NCBI GenBank assembly: GCA_905236975.1
Contig: CAJOQU010000118.1
Location: 1-7,542, forward strand
From: an uncultured Clostridia bacterium
Lineage (GTDB): Bacteria; Bacillota; Clostridia; Oscillospirales; Acutalibacteraceae
Length of the DNA stretch: 7,542 nucleotides
Direction: 5' to 3'
Positions 1 to 5,427 of this stretch are shown here, one piece after another (the first letter of the stretch is position 1; each line of letters starts with the position of its first letter). The position numbers were made by a program, and so were the translations under genes. The notes beneath the pieces were generated by a model that had not been told where the DNA came from, searched no databases, and saw only the letters and a program-made list of their open reading frames with translations.

Positions 1-3
1 CTT

Positions 4-36
4 GAAAACCGCTTTATCAAGCGGTTTTCGCTTACA
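4..36 (+). terminator. Rho-independent terminator-like hairpin at left edge
   Basis: A perfect 11-bp inverted repeat (GAAAACCGCTT at 4-14, AAGCGGTTTTC at 19-29) surrounds a 4-nt loop. The GC-rich core CCGCTT/AAGCGG is followed by TTTTCGCTT and preceded by AAAA, so it can serve as a terminator in both directions. It most likely ends a plus-strand gene lying left of the window, but it could equally be the first element of the structured leader of the hydrogenase maturation operon. The upstream gene is not visible, so the assignment rests on hairpin shape alone. Confidence 0.6.
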
Positions 37-40
37 AGGA

Positions 41-157
41 GTTTTTCTGCCGCACATGTCGGCAGAAAAACCCAAATGCGGCTGAACACCGCATAAAGGA
101 TTGATCACAGGGTTTTTCGACAGACTGCGACCGCGTCTTTCGGCGCGGTCTATTTTT
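41..157 (+). promoter_or_regulatory. Candidate structured 5' leader (attenuator or riboswitch-like) of the hyd maturation operon
   Basis: Three inverted repeats lie within 110 nt. Hairpin A is a 12-bp perfect stem (41-52 with 60-71, 7-nt loop). Hairpin B is a 6-bp stem (ATGCGG 76-81 with CCGCAT 89-94). Hairpin C is a terminator-like stem at 129-150. The 3' arm of hairpin A can instead pair over 9 perfect bases with a downstream segment (GAAAAACCC 65-73 with GGGTTTTTC 110-118), which would enclose hairpin B, so the two folds exclude each other. No convincing sigma-70 promoter is visible between the left-edge hairpin and the first gene, so transcription probably starts upstream of the window or from an unrecognised promoter. 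I could not match the leader to any riboswitch class I know. The pairings are seen; a regulatory role is inference. Confidence 0.45.
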
Positions 158-159
158 AT
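129..159 (+). terminator. Terminator-like hairpin immediately before the first ribosome binding site (possible attenuator)
   Basis: GACCGCG (129-135) pairs perfectly with CGCGGTC (144-150) across an 8-nt loop, followed at once by TATTTTTATA. The ribosome binding site GGAGGT begins at 162, only 11 nt after the stem. A competing pairing of AGACTGC (122-128) with GCGGTCT (145-151, one G-U pair) would break the terminator stem, as an antiterminator would. A terminator so close to the gene it precedes suggests conditional termination rather than the end of an upstream transcript, although the latter cannot be excluded. Confidence 0.55.
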
Positions 160-174
160 ATGGAGGTCATCAAA

Positions 175-420
175 ATGGAATCAAGAGTCGCTGTAATCGG
201 AATCATTGTGGAAAAACCCGAAAGTGTGGCCGAGCTGAACGGCATCCTTTCGGATTACCGTGACGTCATCATTGGCAGAATGGGCATTCCCTACGCCAAA
301 AAGAACATCAACTGCATCACCGTGGTGGTCGACGCCTCGCAAAATGACATCAATACCCTTTGCGGGCGTATTGGAAAATTAGAAGGCGTTTCCTCCAAAG
401 CGGCGTTCAGCAATGTATGA
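175..420 (+). CDS. TM1266-type iron-only hydrogenase system putative regulator
   Basis: This is an 81-residue protein of the small TM1266 family that accompanies hydE, hydG and hydF in clostridia and Thermotoga. The sequence fits a ferredoxin-like/ACT-type beta-alpha-beta-beta-alpha-beta fold: strand RVAVIGIIVE (4-13), a helix around 16-28, strands around 31-40 and 45-54, a helix around 56-69, and a final strand near 72-79. This resembles a small-molecule-binding half domain. No ribbon-helix-helix or other DNA-binding segment is present, so any regulation would act through a ligand or partner. ATG at 175 is chosen because GGAGGT (162-167) sits 7 nt before it. An in-frame ATG at 160 would lie in the terminator T-tract with the Shine-Dalgarno sequence inside the gene. 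The 3' end overlaps hydE by 8 nt. Family assignment is firm; the function of the family is poorly known. Confidence 0.88.
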   Translation: MESRVAVIGIIVEKPESVAELNGILSDYRDVIIGRMGIPYAKKNINCITVVVDASQNDINTLCGRIGKLEGVSSKAAFSNV

Positions 421-1459
421 GGAGCTGATCGATCGGCTAAGCCGCACCGGCGCCTTGTCGGCGGAGGAATATCTTGTTTTAATCCAAAACCGCGAATCGG
501 TGCGGGAGGCATTGGCCGAGCGCGCCCGCACAGCACGGGAACGGTTTTACGGCAACCGTATTTACATACGCGGGTTGATCGAATTTACCAATTATTGCAA
601 AAACAATTGCTATTACTGCGGCATTCGGGCGGGGAATACGGCGGCCGAGCGTTACCGCCTTTCACCGGAGGAAATTACCGGCGCGGCTGACACGGGCTAT
701 GATTTGGGGTTTCGCACCTTTGTTTTGCAGGGTGGAGAAGACCCGTTTTATACCGATGAAATGTTGGCGGATATTGTGCGCACCATCAAGACCCGCCACC
801 CCGACTGCGCGGTGACGCTGTCGCTTGGTGAACGCGATTTTGAAAGCTATCGCCGCTTGCGTGAGGCCGGTGCCGACCGCTACCTGCTGCGTCACGAAAC
901 GGCCAACCCCGCTCATTACGCGACCCTGCACCCGGCCGCCATGCGGTTTGAAAATCGGCTGCGCTGTATTCGCGATCTCAAAAGCCTTGGGTTTCAGGTC
1001 GGGATCGGGTTCATGGTCGGCTCGCCCGGGCAGACCGACCGCGACCTTGCCGACGAGCTGTTGTTTTTGAAAGAGATGCAGCCGCATATGGTCGGGATCG
1101 GCCCCTTTTTGCCCCACCAAAACACCCCGTTCCGCGGGGAGGCGGCCGGTTCGGCCGAGCTGACCTGCTTTTTGCTGTCACTGATCCGTTTGACCCTGCC
1201 ATCGGTTTTGCTGCCCGCCACCACGGCGCTCGGCACGGCGGATCCGCTTGGCCGTGAAAAAGGCATTATGGCGGGCGCCAACGTGTTGATGCCCAACCTT
1301 TCGCCCGTTTCGGTACGCAAAAAATATTTGCTGTACGACGGCAAAATCTGCACCGGTGAAGAGGCCGCCCAGTGCATTGAATGCCTGAAAAACCGGGTGC
1401 GAAAAACCGGCTGTGAAATCGTTGTGGCCAAAGGGGATCACCCCGATCGGGCCGATTGA
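413..1459 (+). CDS. hydE: [FeFe] hydrogenase H-cluster radical SAM maturase HydE
   Basis: HydE is a cytoplasmic radical SAM enzyme that acts after HydG in building the 2Fe subcluster of [FeFe] hydrogenase. Its 348 residues are the usual family length. The [4Fe-4S]/SAM motif CX3CX2C is intact (Cys62, Cys66, Cys69, in YCKNNCYYCG), and the GGED stretch that contacts SAM follows at 107-110. The C-terminal cysteines in the CX7CX2C arrangement (Cys313, Cys321, Cys324), which bind a second, dispensable cluster in some HydE proteins, are also kept. The start ATG overlaps the end of the regulator gene by 8 nt and has no good Shine-Dalgarno sequence of its own, pointing to translational coupling. PylB and biotin synthase-like radical SAM enzymes are related, but the operon with hydG and hydF settles the identity. 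Confidence 0.96.
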   Translation: MYEELIDRLSRTGALSAEEYLVLIQNRESVREALAERARTARERFYGNRIYIRGLIEFTNYCKNNCYYCGIRAGNTAAERYRLSPEEITGAADTGYDLGFRTFVLQGGEDPFYTDEMLADIVRTIKTRHPDCAVTLSLGERDFESYRRLREAGADRYLLRHETANPAHYATLHPAAMRFENRLRCIRDLKSLGFQVGIGFMVGSPGQTDRDLADELLFLKEMQPHMVGIGPFLPHQNTPFRGEAAGSAELTCFLLSLIRLTLPSVLLPATTALGTADPLGREKGIMAGANVLMPNLSPVSVRKKYLLYDGKICTGEEAAQCIECLKNRVRKTGCEIVVAKGDHPDRAD

Positions 1460-1489
1460 TAAAAACGGCGTATCCACCGCCTGAAAAAC

Positions 1490-1550
1490 GGCGCGGTCGC
1501 CGCGTCTTTACCAAATCTTCTTTGCCGCTGAGGGGGGATTTGGCGTTTTG
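1490..1550 (+). terminator. Two hairpins in the hydE-hydG spacer, possible partial terminator or mRNA-processing site
   Basis: The first hairpin pairs GGCGCGG (1490-1496) with CCGCGTC (1500-1506, one G-U pair) around a 3-nt loop, followed by the weak T-run TTTACC. The second pairs CCAAATC (1511-1517) with GATTTGG (1537-1543), can be extended inward with G-U pairs, and is followed by CGTTTTGATT. No sigma-70 promoter is visible between these hairpins and hydG, so full termination would silence hydG and hydF. Partial read-through, or hairpins that protect processed mRNA ends and set unequal HydE and HydG amounts, are the more likely roles. The hairpins are seen; the role is inference. Confidence 0.4.
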
Positions 1551-1582
1551 ATTACCACAACAGCGGCAGAACGGAGATCATA

Positions 1583-3001
1583 ATGGAATACAACGTTAAG
1601 TCCATGAAAGCCGAAGAATTTATCCATGACGGGGAGATCAAAGACACCGTGCGCTATGCCGAAGAACACAAGCACGATACGGCGTTGATCGATCAAATTT
1701 TGGAGAAAGCACGTCTGCGCAAGGGGCTCTCGCACCGCGAGGCCAGCGTTTTGCTTGCTTGCGACATTCCCGAAAAGGTGGAGGAAATATATGACCTTGC
1801 CGAGCAGATCAAAAAGGATTTTTACGGCAACCGCATTGTGCTGTTTGCGCCGCTTTATCTTTCCAACTACTGCGTGAACGGATGTCTTTACTGCCCCTAC
1901 CACCTGAAAAATAAACATATCCCGCGCAAAAAGCTCACACAGGAGGAGGTCGCCCGCGAGGTCATCGCCTTGCAGGATATGGGGCACAAACGCCTTGCCA
2001 TTGAGGCGGGCGAAGACCCGGTCAACAATCCGATCGAGTATATTCTCGATTGCATTAAGACCATTTATTCCATTAAGCATAAAAACGGCGCCATTCGCCG
2101 GGTGAACGTCAATATTGCGGCCACCACGGTCGAAAATTACCGCAAACTGCGCGATGCGGGCATCGGCACCTATATTCTGTTTCAGGAGACCTATAACAAA
2201 GAAAACTACGAGTATTTACACCCCACCGGCCCCAAGCATGATTACAACTACCACACCGAGGCAATGGATCGCGCCATGGAGGGCGGTATTGACGATGTGG
2301 GCATCGGCGTTTTGTTTGGCCTTGATAATTACCAATACGAATTTGCCGGGCTTTTGATGCACGCCGAGCATTTGGAAGCCGTGCATGGCGTGGGGCCGCA
2401 TACCATCAGCGTGCCGCGGGTCAAGCGTGCGGATGACATTGACCCCACCGATTTTGATAACTCCCTGTCGGACGAAATGTTCTGCAAAATCGCCGCCTGC
2501 ATTCGTATTGCGGTGCCTTATACCGGCATGATCATTTCGACCCGCGAAACGGCAGAGGTGCGCGAAAAGATCATTCGCCTGGGCGTCAGCCAGATCAGCG
2601 GCGGCTCCCGCACCTCGGTGGGCGGCTACTGTGAGAAGGAACGCCCGCACGACACCGAACAGTTTGACGTGTCCGATAACCGCACGCTCGATCAGGTGGT
2701 CAATTGGCTCATGCGGGCGGGATATATTCCTTCGTTCTGCACCGCCTGCTACCGCGAGGGACGCACCGGCGACCGCTTTATGGCGCTGTGTAAATCGGGG
2801 CAGATCCAAAACTGCTGCCACCCCAACGCCCTGATGACCCTGAAAGAGTTTTTGATGGACTACGCCACCGAGGATACCCGCCGTATCGGCGAGGCCATGA
2901 TCGAGAGTGAGATCGGCAATATCCCGAAAGAAAAGGTAAGGCAAATCGTGCGGGAACGCCTGGTAAAAATTGCCGAAGGCGACCGGGATTTCCGTTTTTG
3001 A
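1583..3001 (+). CDS. hydG: [FeFe] hydrogenase H-cluster radical SAM maturase HydG (tyrosine lyase)
   Basis: HydG splits tyrosine into p-cresol, CO and cyanide and releases an Fe(CO)2(CN)-cysteine unit for the hydrogenase 2Fe subcluster. The 472-residue length matches the family. The radical SAM motif CX3CX2C is intact (Cys97, Cys101, Cys104, in YCVNGCLYC), and AGED at 142-145 is the SAM-contacting stretch. The C-terminal auxiliary cluster motif CX2CX22C is complete (Cys386, Cys389, Cys412). This motif separates HydG from its relative ThiH, which lacks it, and implies a working CO/CN-forming site. GGAG at 1573-1576 lies 6 nt before the ATG. Hairpins in the long spacer from hydE precede it, and hydF follows after only 7 nt. 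No truncation or frameshift is visible. Confidence 0.97.
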   Translation: MEYNVKSMKAEEFIHDGEIKDTVRYAEEHKHDTALIDQILEKARLRKGLSHREASVLLACDIPEKVEEIYDLAEQIKKDFYGNRIVLFAPLYLSNYCVNGCLYCPYHLKNKHIPRKKLTQEEVAREVIALQDMGHKRLAIEAGEDPVNNPIEYILDCIKTIYSIKHKNGAIRRVNVNIAATTVENYRKLRDAGIGTYILFQETYNKENYEYLHPTGPKHDYNYHTEAMDRAMEGGIDDVGIGVLFGLDNYQYEFAGLLMHAEHLEAVHGVGPHTISVPRVKRADDIDPTDFDNSLSDEMFCKIAACIRIAVPYTGMIISTRETAEVREKIIRLGVSQISGGSRTSVGGYCEKERPHDTEQFDVSDNRTLDQVVNWLMRAGYIPSFCTACYREGRTGDRFMALCKSGQIQNCCHPNALMTLKEFLMDYATEDTRRIGEAMIESEIGNIPKEKVRQIVRERLVKIAEGDRDFRF

Positions 3002-3008
3002 GGTGCGT

Positions 3009-4187
3009 ATGGAACTGAATAACACCCCCGGATCCGAACGCGTGCGCATTGGGTTTTTCGGTCTGCGCAACGCGGGAAAAAGCAGTTTGGTCAACCGGGT
3101 GACCAATCAGGAAATGTCGCTGGTAAGCGACGTCAAAGGCACCACCACCGACCCCGTTCAAAAAAGCATGGAGCTGTTGCCGCTGGGGCCGGTGACCATT
3201 ATCGACACCCCCGGTTTTGATGATGAGGGAGCCTTGGGCGAGCTGCGGGTCAAAAAGACCGTACAAACGCTGGCGACCTGCGATATTGCGGTTTTGGTGA
3301 CCGATGCCACTCGACCCCTGACCGAGGCCGAAAACCGCCTGTTAGCCGATATTCGGTCCCGTAACATCCCCTGCCTGATCGCCAAAAACAAGTGCGATCT
3401 TGTTTCCGCTCACGGCGAGGGATTGTTTGTCAGCGCGAAAACCGGCTTCGGCATTGAGGAGCTGAAAAACAGCATCGCTGCCGCCCTGCCCGCCGGGCAA
3501 AAGACCATCCGCTATGTGGGGGACTTTGTTTCTCCCGGTGAGTGGGTGGTGCTGGTCACCCCGATTGACAGCGCCGCCCCCAAGGGCCGCATGATTCTGC
3601 CCCAACAGCAGGCGATCCGCGATATTTTGGACGCGGGCGCCGTTTCGGTGGTCACCGGGGTCGAAAACCTGCCTCAAACCCTTGCGCGTTTGACCGAACC
3701 CCCGGCGCTTGTGATTACCGATTCACAGGCCTTTGCGGCTGTGGCGGCCGAGGTGCCGGAGGATATTCCGCTGACCTCCTTTTCCATTTTAATGGCACGA
3801 TATAAAGGGTTTTTGGAAACCGCTGTGCGGGGCGCCGCCGCGATCGACGGTTTGCACAACGGCGACAAGGTGCTGATCTGCGAGGGCTGTACCCATCACC
3901 GCCAGTGTGAGGATATCGGCACCGTCAAATTGCCGCGTCTGCTTGCCGCCCATACCAAAAAGGAACTGTCCCTCTGCTTTACGTCGGGGCATGGATTTCC
4001 CGAGGACCTTTCGCCCTATGCTCTTGTGATCCATTGCGGCGGATGTATGCTGCATGATAACGAAATGCGGGAACGCATGAAAAGCGCCGCGGCCGCCGGG
4101 GTACCCATGACCAATTACGGCATTGCCATTGCGCATATGAACGGCATTTTACAGCGCAGCATCGCGCCGGTTTTAAGCCTTCTTTAG
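3009..4187 (+). CDS. hydF: [FeFe] hydrogenase H-cluster maturation GTPase HydF
   Basis: HydF is the scaffold and carrier that receives the 2Fe subcluster precursor and hands it to apo-hydrogenase. Its 392 residues include an N-terminal GTPase domain with P-loop GLRNAGKS (18-25), switch I threonines in GTTTD (44-48), DTPG (66-69), NKCD (127-130) and SAK (142-144). A middle dimerisation region follows, then a C-terminal FeS-binding domain with CTH (294-296) and HCGGC (342-346), the family's CxH...HCxxC ligand set. ATG at 3009 is chosen because GAGG (3000-3003), overlapping the hydG stop, lies 5 nt before it. A TTG at 2970 in the same frame would overlap hydG by 32 nt without a ribosome binding site. 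It is the last gene before the terminator at 4237. Confidence 0.96.
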   Translation: MELNNTPGSERVRIGFFGLRNAGKSSLVNRVTNQEMSLVSDVKGTTTDPVQKSMELLPLGPVTIIDTPGFDDEGALGELRVKKTVQTLATCDIAVLVTDATRPLTEAENRLLADIRSRNIPCLIAKNKCDLVSAHGEGLFVSAKTGFGIEELKNSIAAALPAGQKTIRYVGDFVSPGEWVVLVTPIDSAAPKGRMILPQQQAIRDILDAGAVSVVTGVENLPQTLARLTEPPALVITDSQAFAAVAAEVPEDIPLTSFSILMARYKGFLETAVRGAAAIDGLHNGDKVLICEGCTHHRQCEDIGTVKLPRLLAAHTKKELSLCFTSGHGFPEDLSPYALVIHCGGCMLHDNEMRERMKSAAAAGVPMTNYGIAIAHMNGILQRSIAPVLSLL

Positions 4188-4236
4188 ACAGCGAACTACA
4201 ACTTCATAGTCCGCACGGGTTTTGTTAAAATACGCA

Positions 4237-4285
4237 GCCCCCAAGCCTCGGTTTATACAGAGACTTGGGGGCGGTTTTGTTTTTC
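4237..4285. terminator. Bidirectional Rho-independent terminator between hydF and the convergent aldolase gene
   Basis: GCCCCCAAG (4237-4245) pairs perfectly with CTTGGGGGC (4264-4272); CTC/GAG extends the stem inward after one mismatch. On the plus strand GGTTTTGTTTTT follows, a strong T-tract for the hyd operon. On the minus strand the stem is followed by TGCGTATTTTAAC, weaker but adequate for the aldolase gene, whose stop codon lies 24 nt before the T-tract. No other structure between 4188 and 4295 is convincing. Confidence 0.9.
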
Positions 4286-4295
4286 AAGAAAAGGG

Positions 4296-5270
4296 TTATT
4301 CCAACGCCATGATCTCGCGGTAAAATTCGGCATGATCGCGGCGGCCGTTTTTGGTAAACTCAATGGCGGTACGGGGGTGTTGGTTCAAAAGACCGGTCAC
4401 AAGGTACTGCAAATCATAGCCCCATACCACGCCCTGTTCGCGCAGCTTTTGCATATGTTCTTCAATAAAGCAGATGGCGGGGAACATGTTGTATTTCGGG
4501 TTCTTTAAAAAGCCCAGTAAATTCTCCATGGGGCAGTTGCCCGCACCGCGCCCCATGCCGGCATAAGTCGCGTCCAGCCAGCTTACGCCGTCGCCCACGG
4601 CTTCAATGGTGTTGGCAAAAGCCAACTGCTGGTTGTTATGGGCGTGCATACCAAGCTTTTTGTTATACTTTTTGGCGTATTCGCTGTACACCGCGGCAAT
4701 ACGGTCGATCTGTTCGGGGTAAAGCGAACCGTAGCTGTCAACAATATAAATCACATCCACCGGGGAGGCGGACAGCATATCCAACGCGACCCGCAGATCG
4801 CTCTCCTGCGCACTGGAAATGGCCATGATGTTGCAGGTGACTTCATAGCCCTTGGCCTTGGCGTCCTCAATCATGTCAAGCGCCGCGGGTATGGTATGCA
4901 CATAGGTCGCCACACGGATCACATCGATCGGACTGTCTTTCTTGGGGAGAATATCGGTCTTGTAGTCACAGCGCCCCACATCCGCCATCACGGCCAGCTT
5001 CATGTCGGTGTTGTTTTCCCCGATCACGGAAAGGATCTCATCATCACGGCAGAATTTCCATTTGCCGAATTTGGCGGGATCAAACAGCGCGGAGGAGGCT
5101 TTGTAGCCGACTTCCATTACATCCACTCCGGCTTTCAGATTGGTTTCATATAAGGCTTTGACAAAATCGTCGTCAAATCGAAAATCATTGACAAGGCCGC
5201 CGTCGCGCAGGGTCGCGTCAACCACCCGTACGTCCTGCCGAACACCCATTAAGGAAGAAACTTCTTTCAT
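4296..5270 (-). CDS. HMG-CoA lyase-like (DRE-TIM) aldolase of the 4-hydroxy-2-oxovalerate aldolase-like group
   Basis: This 324-residue cytoplasmic protein has a TIM-barrel lyase domain over roughly residues 12-260. The signature DATLRDGG (18-25) supplies the conserved Arg22 and Asp23, HAHNN (209-213) supplies the metal ligands His209 and His211, and GMGRGAGN (238-245) is the conserved glycine-rich loop. Family knowledge points to divalent-metal-dependent aldol or retro-aldol chemistry on 2-oxo acids. In DmpG-type aldolases the base is a histidine three residues after the RD aspartate; here that position is Leu26, so the substrate is uncertain. The C-terminal 50 residues include WGYDLQYLVTGLLNQHP and do not look like a canonical DmpG communication domain. 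No aldehyde dehydrogenase partner is next to it. ATG at 5270 has GGGAG 7 nt upstream, which favours it over Met8. It is convergent with hydF and probably monocistronic. Confidence 0.85.
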   Translation of the reverse strand: MKEVSSLMGVRQDVRVVDATLRDGGLVNDFRFDDDFVKALYETNLKAGVDVMEVGYKASSALFDPAKFGKWKFCRDDEILSVIGENNTDMKLAVMADVGRCDYKTDILPKKDSPIDVIRVATYVHTIPAALDMIEDAKAKGYEVTCNIMAISSAQESDLRVALDMLSASPVDVIYIVDSYGSLYPEQIDRIAAVYSEYAKKYNKKLGMHAHNNQQLAFANTIEAVGDGVSWLDATYAGMGRGAGNCPMENLLGFLKNPKYNMFPAICFIEEHMQKLREQGVVWGYDLQYLVTGLLNQHPRTAIEFTKNGRRDHAEFYREIMALE

Positions 5271-5303
5271 TTTTCCGCTCCCACTTCATAAAAATCTTCC
5301 TTC

Positions 5304-5332
5304 ATTATAGCCGCAAGCGAGCGGGAAGTCAA
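5304..5332 (-). promoter_or_regulatory. Sigma-70 promoter of the aldolase gene
   Basis: Read on the minus strand, TTGACT (5327-5332) and TATAAT (5304-5309) are separated by exactly 17 nt: five of six consensus bases at -35 and a perfect -10 box. The start of transcription would fall near 5297, giving a short leader of about 27 nt containing GGGAG (5278-5282) before the ATG. No operator-like repeat overlaps it. The promoter matches the vegetative consensus so well that constitutive expression is likely. Confidence 0.85.
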
Positions 5333-5427
5333 TCCAAAATCGGCAAATTTCGTTTTCGTTATGCAGGTTAGGCTATATGTCAAATGAATTTTTTTAAACC
5401 TTCATGAGTATACCGGATCATGCTTTT

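Noticed and set aside
41..71. 12-bp inverted repeat as a terminator
   Set aside because: Its T-run is in the 5' arm and its A-run in the 3' arm on both strands, so no T-tract follows the stem in either direction.
1..174. Known riboswitch classes (cyclic di-GMP, cobalamin, THF, SAM, preQ1, fluoride, T-box)
   Set aside because: None of the conserved core words of these classes that I know is present in the leader.
160..177. Upstream ATG at 160 as start of the TM1266-like gene
   Set aside because: It lies in the terminator T-tract and would place the GGAGGT motif inside the gene; ATG at 175 has that motif at ideal spacing and gives the usual family length.
662..1514. Several minus-strand frames opposite hydE
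   Set aside because: All are shadows of the GC-rich hydE codons and overlap one another in different frames.
1508..2080. Minus-strand frame (190 codons) opposite the start of hydG
   Set aside because: Shadow of hydG; the translation has no family resemblance and no usable ribosome binding site context.
2970..3008. TTG at 2970 as start of hydF
   Set aside because: It overlaps the hydG end by 32 nt, has no ribosome binding site and adds residues not needed by the family; ATG at 3009 has GAGG 5 nt upstream.
2216..3106. Long minus-strand frame (296 codons) opposite hydG
   Set aside because: It mirrors the codon pattern of the GC-rich hydG gene, has no recognisable domain and no promoter; hydG is unmistakable on the plus strand.
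4638..5153. Plus-strand frame (171 codons) opposite the aldolase gene
   Set aside because: Histidine- and glycine-rich shadow translation of the aldolase gene without similarity to known proteins.
5357..5383. TTGACA on the minus strand (5378-5383) as a second promoter for the aldolase
   Set aside because: At 17-nt spacing the -10 position reads AACGAA, with no acceptable TATAAT-like box; the promoter at 5304-5332 is far better.
5403..5422. CATGA/TCATG inverted repeat after the dGTPase gene as its terminator
   Set aside because: The stem is only 5 bp, AT-rich, and is followed on the minus strand by AAGG before the A/T-rich stretch; too weak to annotate.
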